A DNA stretch of 42,691 bases from a virus (IMGVR_UViG_3300017971_000441:1-42691), one strand, 5' to 3'. Positions 5,255-13,871 are shown, numbered from the stretch's first letter. Translations and numbers: made by a program. Notes: a model not told the origin generated them from the sequence alone.

Positions 5255-5358
5255 TCAGGCGTACATGAGCCGCCTGAATAACTTGAAACCAGCGGATATA
5301 GGCATAGACAATCTCAGCCTCATGGCTTAATCTGTGAGATCGAAGAGCTTAATCCGCT
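5255..5358 (+). ncRNA. Structured leader of the 5379 nuclease gene
   Basis: Perfect hairpin TCAGGCG (5255-5261) with CGCCTGA (5271-5277). A long-range stem AGCGGAT (5291-5297) with ATCCGCT (5352-5358) encloses a nested arm ATCTCA (5311-5316) with TGAGAT (5335-5340). It ends eight bases before the GAAGGAG ribosome site. It shares TGAACTGCAG with the element after rtcB. No known riboswitch or hammerhead core could be matched. Confidence 0.45.
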
Positions 5359-5378
5359 AACATTTGAAGGAGATCAAA

Positions 5379-5978
5379 ATGACCTGGGAAAGAGTAGCAT
5401 CACCCAAAAGATTCAAGAGGTTAGTCTGGAACGAAGAGATCGAAGAGCAGGCCGTAGCAATGGCCATGGACAAGATGGCCGGAGTCAGCGGTGATAGGCG
5501 TACAAATCAGTTTGGTTATGCAGAGACAGAGAAGGCAATGCAGCGCCATTTAATGGGCCCAAGGGGTGAGTTGATGTTCAAGTCAACTTACAAACTGCCG
5601 GATTCGGTGTTTCACGATACCGGCGATTACGACTTTATGCTCGGTAAAGTACGGACTGAGATAAAGACGGCTACCGTTCACCAGTATCCTCAGATGCATT
5701 GGGATTGCCTGGTGAGCTCGTGTTGGGATGATAGGCCTCATAAGCAGCGGTGCCAGGCATACGTCTTTCAGAAGGTGTTTATGCCTAAAGATCGCAGCAC
5801 AGTACATGACGCCTGGGCTGTAGGATGGATTGGATCAGAGGAATTTTGGAGTCGCGCACAGAAGCTATCTAAGGGTACGAAGCGTCAGTACGGTGAGATT
5901 AAGGATGCGAATGCATATATGATCCCGATCTCAGCGCTTTACGACATGAAGTACATAAAAGGATGGCTTATGCAATGA
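5379..5978 (+). CDS. PD-(D/E)XK-type nuclease
   Basis: A 199-residue protein. GPRGELMF (Glu64), then GDYDFMLG (Asp83 and Asp85), then RTEIKTA (Glu94-x-Lys96) and a following strand (DCLVSSCW) match the alpha-beta-beta-beta core of PD-(D/E)XK endonucleases, which cut DNA with Mg2+. ATG at 5379 follows GAAGGAGATCAAA; the TTG at 5364 lies within that ribosome site. It is the first gene after the tRNA array and has its own promoter-like element and structured leader. The role could be host DNA degradation, recombination or packaging; the sequence does not decide. Confidence 0.65.
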   Translation: MTWERVASPKRFKRLVWNEEIEEQAVAMAMDKMAGVSGDRRTNQFGYAETEKAMQRHLMGPRGELMFKSTYKLPDSVFHDTGDYDFMLGKVRTEIKTATVHQYPQMHWDCLVSSCWDDRPHKQRCQAYVFQKVFMPKDRSTVHDAWAVGWIGSEEFWSRAQKLSKGTKRQYGEIKDANAYMIPISALYDMKYIKGWLMQ

Positions 5979-6259
5979 AGGTAAAAAGCGGACTCGTTCC
6001 GGACGTGAAGGCCAGGGACAGAGTCAAAAAGTTGATGGCAATGTATCTGCCGGATGGAATTTGTTGTCCGACGGTGTTTATCGGCTGTTACCCTAATTCA
6101 GATAAATATCTGATAAGACTTATGATTGTCGGGCCAGGGTGTAACCTGTTCATCGGAGACTCATATACGGAGGCAGAGCGCCTGGCCACAACAAGGTTTC
6201 TTAGGAAATGGTGCAGACAAGCCGCTGTCGAGATTGTTAATTATTACGATAGCTTATAG
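5975..6259 (+). CDS. Hypothetical protein
   Basis: A 94-residue protein whose ATG overlaps the previous TGA (ATGA). It has a basic N-terminal helix (KARDRVKKLMAMYL), a central beta region with scattered Cys, and a helix EAERLATTRFLRKWCRQAAVEIVNYY. An in-frame ATG at 5963 sits directly on the AAGGA ribosome site, so 5975 is preferred. Not recognised; translational coupling to the nuclease suggests partner function. Confidence 0.6.
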   Translation: MKVKSGLVPDVKARDRVKKLMAMYLPDGICCPTVFIGCYPNSDKYLIRLMIVGPGCNLFIGDSYTEAERLATTRFLRKWCRQAAVEIVNYYDSL

Positions 6260-6276
6260 CAGAAATTGGGGGGGGT

Positions 6277-6480
6277 ATGAGTTCGGATAGCGAAAAGTAT
6301 TACTATGTTATGAGCCGTGAATCTGGCCGCTATCTCGGGACTCGAGCGGACGGCTCTTTGTTTATGACACAGAGGCCGAGCCTTCGTAATGCGTATAGAG
6401 GTGGGGCTGAGCTCGATAAACGGATGAAGTTGAATCCGGATTTTGTACTGATAGAGGCAATGGATGCGTCATGGAAATAA
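6277..6480 (+). CDS. Hypothetical small protein
   Basis: A 67-residue protein (MSSDSEKYYYVMSRESGRYLGTR...) with beta-type sequence and a C-terminal ADASWK-like end. ATG follows a run of eight G (TTGGGGGGGG). The next gene's ATG lies inside its last codons. Not recognised. Confidence 0.65.
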   Translation: MSSDSEKYYYVMSRESGRYLGTRADGSLFMTQRPSLRNAYRGGAELDKRMKLNPDFVLIEAMDASWK

Positions 6481-6671
6481 AGCTACCACCAGTCGATATG
6501 CCGCCGACATGCCCATATTGCTTCAATGATATGGAGCCGAAAGTCTATATAATTCAGGGGGATGGGATCTACTTTGAGGTCATTCACGCCTGGAAATGCA
6601 GTTGTGAGGATACCCTAAGGATAGAGAATGATTGTAGAAACAAGCAAATTGCCGGAGATCAGGAGTCCTGA
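6471..6671 (+). CDS. Small zinc-ribbon protein preceding terminase
   Basis: A 66-residue protein with CPYC near residue 14 and CSC near residue 43, separated by a beta-hairpin (PKVYIIQGDGIYFEVIHAWK): a zinc-ribbon layout. It overlaps both neighbours (10 bases upstream, 44 bases with terL). The position just before the large terminase is where a small terminase subunit usually sits, but it is too small and lacks a helix-turn-helix, so I do not call it one. Confidence 0.6.
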   Translation: MEIKLPPVDMPPTCPYCFNDMEPKVYIIQGDGIYFEVIHAWKCSCEDTLRIENDCRNKQIAGDQES

Positions 6672-8256
6672 GTATTATACCGAGTTAAAACGGCAGCTTA
6701 AACTGGCAGGCATGCCACCGACCGAGATAGATGCATACATCGAGCTTCATAAAAAATTTGCATCTCAGCGGTGGCGAATAGATAATCTGTATCAGATAGT
6801 AGATGCCGATGGTAACCAGATCCCATTTCAAATGAACTACGCCCAAAAGCTACTATACCTTGGGATGTGGTACTGCAATATCATCCTTAAATCTCGCCAG
6901 CACGGTATCACCACCTTTATGTGTCTGTTATATTTGGATATCTGCATGTTCAACTCTAATACGCATGCGGCTATTATCGCCCATAACAAGGATGATGCCG
7001 AGGACTTTTTCCAAAAGAAGGTGAAGTTCGCCTACGATAACCTTCCGGAACAATTAAAAAATCAGATGGGTGGCAGCAAGATCTCGAGCAAACACCTGTC
7101 CTTTAAAAACGGATCCTCCATCAGGGTGACGACGTCTGGCCGGTCTGGTACCTACCAGTTGATCCATATCTCTGAGCTCGGGAAGATCTGCGCCAAGTAT
7201 CCCTTGAAAGCCCAGGAGGTTATCACCGGTACCCTAAATGCTATCCATGCCGGCAATATCGTGACGATCGAATCCACGGCAGAGGGGCGCGAGGGTAAAT
7301 ATTACGAGATGGTCAAGACCGCCAGAGCCTTAAAGGATATGAGGTCTAATCTCGGTAAGAAGCAGTACAAGTTTTTCTTTTTCGGGTGGCCAGAGAATGA
7401 TCTCAATCGACTCGAGCCGAGCGGGACAGCTACCCCTGATAGGTTGAAGGATTATTTCGAAGAGCTCGAGGTTAAGCACAGGATCCACCTGACAGAAGAG
7501 CAAAAGGCATGGTATGTCGAGACAGAGTCGACTCAGGGTGAGTTTATGTTTCAAGAGCACCCGTCGACTCCGGAAGAGGCCTTTTATAAATCTATGGAGG
7601 GTGCCTACTACCAGAAACAGATGCGAGCCGCCAGGAAGCAGGGCCGAATAGGTAGGGTCCCTGTCGTCGAGCACCTGCCGATAGACACATATTGGGATAT
7701 TGGGTATCATGATGAAACAGCGATCTGGTTCGCTCAGAACGTCGGCCGTGAGGTCCACCTGCTACATTATTACGAAAACTCTGGTGAGGGCTTCCCCCAT
7801 TACCGTGATTATGCGATAGAATGGGCTAAGGAGCACAAATCTCGGATAAGGCTATGGCAAGGCCCTCATGACTTGGCTCAGCACGTTTGGGCGCTGGATA
7901 AGAGCGTCTGGCAGCTATGTAAGGAAGCTGGCGTTGAATTCGATATTGGCCCTCGTGTATCAGAGACGATGCAGATTGAATCCGTCAGGCTATTCCTGCC
8001 GATCTGTTATTTTGATGAAGCCGGCTGTGAGCGGGGGATAGATTGCCTGGATTCCCTGCGTAAAGAATGGAATGATAAGCTCGGCTGCTTCAAAGAGAAG
8101 ATCCTGCATGATTGGGCCAGCCATGGTGCCTCAGCATTTAAAGAGCTCGCTTTGAAGGGAGACATTGCCGGCGCGGTCCCGCAGCCGCCACCGAAAGCCT
8201 CGCCGGAGCATGTAGAGAGACAGAAACAAATGGCAAGCCCTAAGGGATGGACATAA
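6628..8256 (+). CDS. terL: Terminase large subunit
   Basis: A 542-residue packaging motor. The ATPase domain has Walker A LKSRQHGITT (Lys88-Thr96), a classical terminase variant, and a Walker B-like strand ending in HISELG (Ser182-Glu183, where Asp-Glu is usual). The nuclease domain follows, with WDIGYHDET (Asp357) on an RNase H-fold first strand and later WQGPHD and conserved acidic positions. The C-terminus is Pro-rich and basic. ATG at 6628 lies inside the preceding gene after AAGGA. It cuts concatemers and pumps DNA through the portal encoded at 8529. No small subunit was identified. Confidence 0.88.
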   Translation: MIVETSKLPEIRSPEYYTELKRQLKLAGMPPTEIDAYIELHKKFASQRWRIDNLYQIVDADGNQIPFQMNYAQKLLYLGMWYCNIILKSRQHGITTFMCLLYLDICMFNSNTHAAIIAHNKDDAEDFFQKKVKFAYDNLPEQLKNQMGGSKISSKHLSFKNGSSIRVTTSGRSGTYQLIHISELGKICAKYPLKAQEVITGTLNAIHAGNIVTIESTAEGREGKYYEMVKTARALKDMRSNLGKKQYKFFFFGWPENDLNRLEPSGTATPDRLKDYFEELEVKHRIHLTEEQKAWYVETESTQGEFMFQEHPSTPEEAFYKSMEGAYYQKQMRAARKQGRIGRVPVVEHLPIDTYWDIGYHDETAIWFAQNVGREVHLLHYYENSGEGFPHYRDYAIEWAKEHKSRIRLWQGPHDLAQHVWALDKSVWQLCKEAGVEFDIGPRVSETMQIESVRLFLPICYFDEAGCERGIDCLDSLRKEWNDKLGCFKEKILHDWASHGASAFKELALKGDIAGAVPQPPPKASPEHVERQKQMASPKGWT

Positions 8257-8280
8257 ACCTTGACATGGAGTATATTCTGA

Positions 8281-8499
8281 ATGATTAAAAAAGGTTGGGC
8301 TCAATACGAGGCAGGAGACGATCATGAAATAAAATGTCGAATTTGCGGTGATAACCTGTCACCGTCTCAATTAGCATTGGACGCCATCGAGATATTCGGC
8401 GGCCGTGCATGGGATCCTTGTGGGTGTGGCAAGTCTGGAGCGATAGTCACCCAGGATAATCCACCTCTATTTTTATTTAAAGAAATCGGAGGGTTATGA
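8281..8499 (+). CDS. Small zinc-ribbon protein between terL and portal
   Basis: A 72-residue protein with CRICGDNL near residue 19 and PCGCGKSG near residue 47: two cysteine knuckles about 28 residues apart. Its first knuckle resembles that of the 343-606 protein. GGAG at 8269 could serve as ribosome site. The upstream TTGACATGGAG (8260) may double as a promoter -35. Role unknown. Confidence 0.65.
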   Translation: MIKKGWAQYEAGDDHEIKCRICGDNLSPSQLALDAIEIFGGRAWDPCGCGKSGAIVTQDNPPLFLFKEIGGL

Positions 8500-8505
8500 C
8501 GATAG

Positions 8506-8521
8506 CCCTCTAAGTCGAGGG
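8506..8521 (+). promoter_or_regulatory. Hairpin covering the portal ribosome site
   Basis: CCCTC (8506-8510) pairs with GAGGG (8517-8521) around TAAGTC. The 3' arm is the Shine-Dalgarno of the portal gene, so the fold could lower its translation unless ribosomes leaving the 8281 gene open it. Confidence 0.4.
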
Positions 8522-8528
8522 AGCATAT

Positions 8529-10610
8529 ATGCCTGCACCAGCGGTACAGCAATCCACCTATGGGGCTATTCCTGAACGGAATGGCCTCTTGCGGGTTTTA
8601 AACAATGACCAGCTTGACAAGATGGAGTCCGATAGGAAAAAGGCCGAGGAAATGCAGAATCGGCCAGAGATAATCGGCCTGGCCTCTCATATCAAGCAGC
8701 ATTGGGAATCCGCAAAAAATACCAAATGGTTCGTCGAAGAGCGCCTTTTAAAATGCATCCGGCAACGGAAGGGTAAGTATGATCCGGATGACCTGGCGCA
8801 TATCCGCAAGTTTGGTGGCTCTCAGATCTTCATGATGCTAACTAACGTCAAATGCAGGACTATCGAGGCCTGGATCAAAGACGTTATGCTGCCAGCGGGT
8901 GAGAAGCCATGGGGTATTTCCCCTTCACCAGTTCCAGACCTACCGGTTGAGCAGGAGATCCGTCTCACAAAGCGAGTACAGTCTGAGGTGGCTATGATCC
9001 TGCAGACCGTGCCAGCGGCAGAGATCACTCCGGATATGATTGATCAGCGCATGATGGATCTGCGGAATGATCTGCAGCGTGAAGACCGAGCCCTGGCCGC
9101 CCAGGAAGCCGAGCGTATCACAGATATCATCGAGGACGGCTTTAACGAGGGTGACTTCTACGGAGAGATTGCCAAGTTTATCAAGGACTTTGCAACGTAT
9201 CCGACCGCTTTTTTGAAAGGCCCCTTTATCCGTCGAAAGAAAGCCCTTAAATGGGAGGATGGTCCAGACGGAAAGCGTACCCCTAAGGTCGATTGGGTTT
9301 ACTACCGTTCATGGAAATGTGTGAGCCCATTCGATATGTACTTCGCAGCCGGTGCCAAAAATATCAATGATGGATATTCCCTGGAAAGGCAGAGGCTTAG
9401 AGAGAATGACCTTGTCAAAATGAAGGGTGTTCCAGGCTTTGATTCGGACGCCATTGACGAGGTCCTCACAGAGTACCGTGGTGGCATGCTGCAGGATTGG
9501 CTTTGGACAGACCAGGAAAGAGCCAATATTGAATTCAGGCCAAATGAGCAAGAGGATCCCCAGGCAGTTATCGAAACCCTCGAATATCATGGGGAAATCC
9601 CTGGCCACCTGCTTATTGATTGGGGGATGGATCCCAAAGAGATCGATAATCCGGCAGAGCCTGTGGCCTGTGTCTGCATGATGGTCGGCCGGCATGTGAT
9701 CATGGCCAGGCTGAATGATAATCCCCTTGGCGAGAAGCCTTATTATGGGGCTTCCTTTGACCAGTCGAATGACTCCATATGGGGTGTTGCGCCACCTGAG
9801 CACATGGAAGATTGCCAGCGGGTGTGCAATGCTACCGCTCGGGCCATGGTTAATAACCTGGCGATTGCCTCAGGCCCACAAGTTGAGATACATAAGGACC
9901 GAATGGATCCAGGCGACAACCTCGAAGAGCTCTATCCCTGGAAGATCTGGAAAACCAAATCGGATCCTATGGGTAAGAATAACAAGGCGATACATTTCTA
10001 TCAGCCGAATGCGCTGACGGATATGCTGATGAAGGTTTACCAGTATTTCTTTAACCAGGCCGGCGAACAATTAGGTGTGCCGGCGTATGAATCCGGTGTT
10101 GGCGGGGCGGCCTCAGGTGCCGGTCAGACCGCGCACGGGTTGTCCATGTTAATGTCTGCGGCCTCCAAGATCATGAAGGATGCCATTGTCGCTATTGACC
10201 AGAATGTGATCAAGCCGATTGTCAAATCGATGTGGACACATATCTTGCTATTCGATGATATCGATGCGCGGGGTGATATTGAGGTCATGGCCAGGGCCAG
10301 CGAATATCTGATCCAGGCTGAGCAACTGCAGGCACGTCGGGCTGAATTCCTCGCTCTAACTAATAATGACGTCGACATGGCTATCATCGGTTACGGTGGA
10401 AGGGCCAAGGTGCTCCGAGAGAATGTTAAGGCCCTGAAAATGCAGGAAGAAATCATTCCAGAAGATAAGGATCTCGAGATGATGCTGCAGCAAAATATGA
10501 TGCAGGCTCAGATGGGGATGCCTATGGGTGGAGGTGGTGGTGCAATGCCTCTACGGGACGGTGGAGAAAATAAATTAATGCCGCCTCTTGAACGGATGGC
10601 GAGATTATAA
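8529..10610 (+). CDS. Portal protein (large, short-tailed phage type)
   Basis: A 693-residue protein. The N-terminal half is helical with an early block FGGSQIFMMLTNVKCRTIEAWIKDVMLP typical of large podovirus portals. The central wing includes an acidic helix and WVYYRSWKCVSPFDMYF. The stem/crown part has AMVNNLAIASGPQVEI and VGGAASGAGQTAHGLSMLMSAASKIMK, followed by a Gln/Met/Gly-rich tail ending in a GGGGG stretch. A dodecamer would form the DNA channel at the head vertex, docking terminase and the adaptor. Length and order (terL, portal, scaffold, coat) match the P22/T7-like plan. Confidence 0.85.
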   Translation: MPAPAVQQSTYGAIPERNGLLRVLNNDQLDKMESDRKKAEEMQNRPEIIGLASHIKQHWESAKNTKWFVEERLLKCIRQRKGKYDPDDLAHIRKFGGSQIFMMLTNVKCRTIEAWIKDVMLPAGEKPWGISPSPVPDLPVEQEIRLTKRVQSEVAMILQTVPAAEITPDMIDQRMMDLRNDLQREDRALAAQEAERITDIIEDGFNEGDFYGEIAKFIKDFATYPTAFLKGPFIRRKKALKWEDGPDGKRTPKVDWVYYRSWKCVSPFDMYFAAGAKNINDGYSLERQRLRENDLVKMKGVPGFDSDAIDEVLTEYRGGMLQDWLWTDQERANIEFRPNEQEDPQAVIETLEYHGEIPGHLLIDWGMDPKEIDNPAEPVACVCMMVGRHVIMARLNDNPLGEKPYYGASFDQSNDSIWGVAPPEHMEDCQRVCNATARAMVNNLAIASGPQVEIHKDRMDPGDNLEELYPWKIWKTKSDPMGKNNKAIHFYQPNALTDMLMKVYQYFFNQAGEQLGVPAYESGVGGAASGAGQTAHGLSMLMSAASKIMKDAIVAIDQNVIKPIVKSMWTHILLFDDIDARGDIEVMARASEYLIQAEQLQARRAEFLALTNNDVDMAIIGYGGRAKVLRENVKALKMQEEIIPEDKDLEMMLQQNMMQAQMGMPMGGGGGAMPLRDGGENKLMPPLERMARL

Positions 10611-10620
10611 GGAGGTCCAG

Positions 10621-10836
10621 ATGGACACAAGTACCGGAAATTATGCGAAAGATGGGCAAAAGTCCACAGAGATGCCGGATATGGGCGGCGACGTGAAATC
10701 CAGAGTTAGGCGTCGGAATAAAAAGATGAAGAGCCAGGCCGGAGATACTGGCGACCAAAAGAAAGGTGCCGGATACGTTAGCAAGAGCGCCAAGAAAAAG
10801 TATATGGGCCAGCTTGACGAGGCCGGTAGAATCTAA
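10621..10836 (+). CDS. Small basic protein
   Basis: A 71-residue, lysine/arginine-rich hydrophilic protein (VKSRVRRRNKKMKSQ...VSKSAKKKYMGQ). ATG at 10621 follows an ideal AAGGAGGT; the frame is open back to 10588 within the portal gene. It may bind DNA or the acidic inside of the capsid; not recognised. Confidence 0.65.
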   Translation: MDTSTGNYAKDGQKSTEMPDMGGDVKSRVRRRNKKMKSQAGDTGDQKKGAGYVSKSAKKKYMGQLDEAGRI

Positions 10837-10857
10837 ATAAAATCGGGGGGGGTTGTA

Positions 10858-11133
10858 ATGGTACCAGGCTTCAATGAGGTAGAGGGCCGTGAGGTTGGAT
10901 ACGGTGCTCGCATGGGTGAGACGGGGATCGTCGGCTTTAGCAAGTTCGTCGATCGAGCATATGATGTGTTAAAAGAGGGGCTTGTGGACGACGGGAATGA
11001 ATTTAAACGTGGTATCGCATTCGCCTTTAAGCATATCAAAACTTTGCTCGACAACTCACCACAGACCTACACAAATATAGATGATTTGGAAGTCCTGCGA
11101 CAAAAGGCTGCGGGACAGTCATTAGTTGATTAA
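10858..11133 (+). CDS. Hypothetical protein
   Basis: A 91-residue protein with two helical segments (GFSKFVDRAYDVLKEGLVDD and FKRGIAFAFKHIKTLLDN). The ATG follows a run of eight G (GGGGGGGGTTGTA). It lies between the portal and fibre-type genes. Not recognised. Confidence 0.65.
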   Translation: MVPGFNEVEGREVGYGARMGETGIVGFSKFVDRAYDVLKEGLVDDGNEFKRGIAFAFKHIKTLLDNSPQTYTNIDDLEVLRQKAAGQSLVD

Positions 11134-11163
11134 TTAATAATCTTAGGGGGTTGGGAGGTAATA

Positions 11164-11721
11164 ATGGGTTTTAGAGAAGACGTCAAATTAGGTATCACCA
11201 GGGTTAGCCGGCTGTTTCTCGGTGACGATAATGGCCAGCTTGGTGAAGAGGTAACAGATACGCTGACCGATCTCGGTACAAATCTGGTTAGCACAGCGGC
11301 CGAGATCGATGCGGTTGTGTCCGGTGGTGGGGGCCCGAGCCTCGAAGTCCCGATTATCACCGATGAACGCTTGTCCGGTGGTATTTACGAATTTGAATTC
11401 CTTTGTGTCAACGGGCTGATCGGTATTTTGCAGCCTGGTATTTGTACACTCAGGGTATCGGCATTCGATCTTATCACGTCCATCAGAGCGACGGCGCTGG
11501 AGCAGTCATTGGGCGATTTTCAGTACGCTGTCCTTCTTAACGGTGACGGTCCTCCGGTTTTTGTGACCGATCCGACACAAGCGGTCCTTGATATCCCTAT
11601 CCCTGCCGGCACAACTCAGATCGATGTATGGGTCCAGGGCCCATCCGGAAATAGCTATCCGGTAGTTGCGACCTACGTTCTTAATCAGGATAATACGATC
11701 GCGCCTTGCGACGTGCCTTAA
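11164..11721 (+). CDS. Virion protein with RLFLG N-terminal module
   Basis: A 185-residue protein. Residues 1-27 (MGFRED...RLFLGDDNGQLG) match the N-terminus of the next gene's product. A helix (DTLTDLGTNLVSTAAEIDAVV), a glycine hinge (SGGGG) and a beta-rich C-terminal domain of about 120 residues follow. The shared N-terminus suggests both proteins attach to the same virion site; the C-terminal domain would then be the exposed part. Fibre, decoration or adhesin function is inferred. Confidence 0.6.
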   Translation: MGFREDVKLGITRVSRLFLGDDNGQLGEEVTDTLTDLGTNLVSTAAEIDAVVSGGGGPSLEVPIITDERLSGGIYEFEFLCVNGLIGILQPGICTLRVSAFDLITSIRATALEQSLGDFQYAVLLNGDGPPVFVTDPTQAVLDIPIPAGTTQIDVWVQGPSGNSYPVVATYVLNQDNTIAPCDVP

Positions 11722-11732
11722 TCCGCTAACAT

Positions 11733-11766
11733 GGGGCCAATGGCGAGTGCCGGCGGCCCTTTGATT
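11733..11766 (+). terminator. Terminator-like hairpin
   Basis: GGGCC (11734-11738) pairs with GGCCC (11755-11759), with an inner GGC/GCC (11742-11744 with 11749-11751), followed by TTTGATTAATT. The T-run is short, so termination may be partial. Confidence 0.4.
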
Positions 11767-11804
11767 AATTAAGTCGGGGGGTTGGTGGCGAAAAGGAGTA
11801 AGTT

Positions 11805-13193
11805 ATGTCTTGGAGAGAAGATGCTTTTTTCAAAGATACCCATATCATACGCCTGTTTCTCGGTGAGGGCATAGGGGATCTCGGCGTCCTGGTTGTAGCG
11901 TCCGCAGAGGATTTGAATATCCTGGCAGATGCCGCAGTTAATGGATATATCGAATATGACATAAAGGGTGATATCCTGGCCGAAAACGATACCGTGGTAT
12001 TTCAGCATGGTACCGACGGCGCGGACGCCCTTGCAATCGCTGATCTAAGGGGTGATGTTCAATCTGCAGATGGCACGGTTGTATTGGATCATGGGACGGA
12101 TGGAACGGATGCGTTCATAACGGCAGACGTTATGGCCGAGGACGGATCCCCTATCGTATTATCTGGAGCCGATCAAACCCTGAGCGAAATTACTGCCGGT
12201 ATTATTCAGATAGTCGGTGGTGGATATTTCATAGGGGATATCCAGGGGGGAATTCTGGCTGGCGACGAAACCGCAGTTCTCGGTAATGGTACTGACGGGA
12301 CCGACGCATGGTTCACGGGTGATGTCCGTGCTCAGAATGGCTCAGAAATCCTCGTATCCGGCTCAAGCCAGGGTACGTCATACCTTCGTTCTTTGTGGCA
12401 AACGATAGACGGGTCAGATATTGTTGCAAGTCCAGGTGCCGGATCTCTCGGTACCGGATGGTCCAAGATAAACTTGGCAGCCCATGACGGCACAATCGTT
12501 CTCGATGTTGGCACCGACGTAACCGACGGATGGTTCAAGGGTCAGATTCGCGCAGAGGACGGATCTGTAATGTTCGAGCCTGGAACCGACGGGACCGATG
12601 CTGTTATGATCGGAGAGATCCATTCCGAAGCTGGCTCTGTTCCTGTTTTTTGGAATGGTACTGATGGCACAGACGCCTGGTTCAAGGGAGATATCTTATC
12701 CGAGAATGGGTTAGTTATATTGACGAGCGGGACGACTCCGGTAACATCTTCGCTTGATGTGAATACGGTGACAGCGGAGGTTATGGAGATTGGATCTCAA
12801 AACTCCGCTTATGATGGAAAGATAATTAGGAAGCAAAGTATCGCCCTCACCGGAATTGCGGCTTTTGCATCTTTGTCGATCGGAGTAGCTGTTCCGGCAG
12901 GTTCTCGGTTGATAGGGGTTCAAATGAGAGTGGACTCTGCGCTCGCAGGTGGCGATACATGGGATGCCGAATGGAATGATGGTGGCACAATACAGTCGAT
13001 AGCCACAAATCAGGCCGTCGCAAAAAATACAAAGGTGAATAAATTTTTTGATCCAAACGCTAATTCGCCTTTAACTGGAGCCGTGACCAATATCGTTTTA
13101 ACGAAAAATGGTGGTGGTGTTTTTACGGCTCAGGGTCAAATATCAGCCATAGCATATTTTGAAGAATTTGAGGATATGGTTGACGCAGCATAG
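11805..13193 (+). CDS. GTDGTD-repeat fibre-like protein
   Basis: A 462-residue protein. Residues 1-27 (MSWRED...RLFLGEGIGDLG) share the module of the preceding protein. Residues about 54-312 hold roughly nine copies, some degenerate, of a 25-28-residue repeat with consensus G-D-I-x-A-E-D-G-S-x-V-L-x-x-G-T-D-G-T-D-A-W-F-K. Residues about 315-460 form a beta-rich C-terminal domain without repeats. The design (anchor, repetitive shaft, globular head) is that of trimeric fibres or spikes. The long TAA-to-ATG gap carries GGGGGGTT plus a second ribosome site AAGGAG. Placement before the scaffold, away from the tail genes, is unusual. Confidence 0.65.
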   Translation: MSWREDAFFKDTHIIRLFLGEGIGDLGVLVVASAEDLNILADAAVNGYIEYDIKGDILAENDTVVFQHGTDGADALAIADLRGDVQSADGTVVLDHGTDGTDAFITADVMAEDGSPIVLSGADQTLSEITAGIIQIVGGGYFIGDIQGGILAGDETAVLGNGTDGTDAWFTGDVRAQNGSEILVSGSSQGTSYLRSLWQTIDGSDIVASPGAGSLGTGWSKINLAAHDGTIVLDVGTDVTDGWFKGQIRAEDGSVMFEPGTDGTDAVMIGEIHSEAGSVPVFWNGTDGTDAWFKGDILSENGLVILTSGTTPVTSSLDVNTVTAEVMEIGSQNSAYDGKIIRKQSIALTGIAAFASLSIGVAVPAGSRLIGVQMRVDSALAGGDTWDAEWNDGGTIQSIATNQAVAKNTKVNKFFDPNANSPLTGAVTNIVLTKNGGGVFTAQGQISAIAYFEEFEDMVDAA

Positions 13194-13239
13194 GTTGTCG
13201 TTTATTTTTCATAAAAACCAATAAATTAGGGGGGTTACA

Positions 13240-13476
13240 ATGTCTGAAAATCAGCCAGAAATTAGTCCGGAAATGTTGAATGAGCTCAAAGCTCGCAGGT
13301 GCCTGGAGGAAGTCCAAGGGATCCTTAAAAAGCATGGTTGTGTTTTGATTCCCACGATATCCTTTATTGGTGATCAGCAAAAACCTGGCCTGGTCTGCCG
13401 CCATATCCCGAAGCCAGAGGGAAACAATAGTTCCCAAAAGGAAACTATAATTCCTAATGACGGGGAGGCCGGCTAA
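13240..13476 (+). CDS. Hypothetical protein
   Basis: A 78-residue protein with a helical N-terminal half (MLNELKARRCLEEVQGILKKHG), a short beta pair and a polar tail. ATG follows TTAGGGGGGTTACA. Its stop overlaps the next ATG (TAATG). Not recognised. Confidence 0.65.
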   Translation: MSENQPEISPEMLNELKARRCLEEVQGILKKHGCVLIPTISFIGDQQKPGLVCRHIPKPEGNNSSQKETIIPNDGEAG

Positions 13477-13871
13477 TGGGCGACCGGTTAGAGGACCTCA
13501 AATCGAGGGACGTCGACAACTTCATGAGCCTGCAGCTTGACCGGTACCTTGACAAGTCTCGGTCAGTCCTGGTGGCCATGCAAGGCCAGATGCTACGCAT
13601 GGCCCTCAGGAAATGCACCGGAGTTGATATCGAGGAAACCATGTCCAAATTCCAGGCCAATGGCCTTACGGCTGAACATGCTGGCCAGGAGTGGCAAGAG
13701 ATCCTCGCTGTGAATGGGGTTGTCATAGAGTCCAAGGCCAACGCCGAGGATGATACCAGAAATGGTACATACCTCTATAAAAACGGGGAGATAGTCCTGT
13801 TCATGGGCCAGATCTACGTTAATGATATCGCTCGCAGGTATGAGTTTTATTCAAATGGATCTCTATATTAG
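13476..13871 (+). CDS. Hypothetical protein
   Basis: A 131-residue protein: an acidic/basic helix, a Met-rich helix (AMQGQMLRMALRKCTGVD), then a beta-hairpin with YLYKNGEIVLFMGQIYVND. Coupled to the gene before it by TAATG. Not recognised; position suggests a virion or assembly role. Confidence 0.65.
   Translation: MGDRLEDLKSRDVDNFMSLQLDRYLDKSRSVLVAMQGQMLRMALRKCTGVDIEETMSKFQANGLTAEHAGQEWQEILAVNGVVIESKANAEDDTRNGTYLYKNGEIVLFMGQIYVNDIARRYEFYSNGSLY

Noticed and set aside
5232-5362. Hammerhead ribozyme or known riboswitch
   Set aside because: CTGAATA and GAAAC are near but the CTGANGA core is absent; no aptamer core recognised.
6471-6671. Small terminase subunit
   Set aside because: Position fits, but the protein is a short zinc ribbon without helix-turn-helix or oligomerisation helices.
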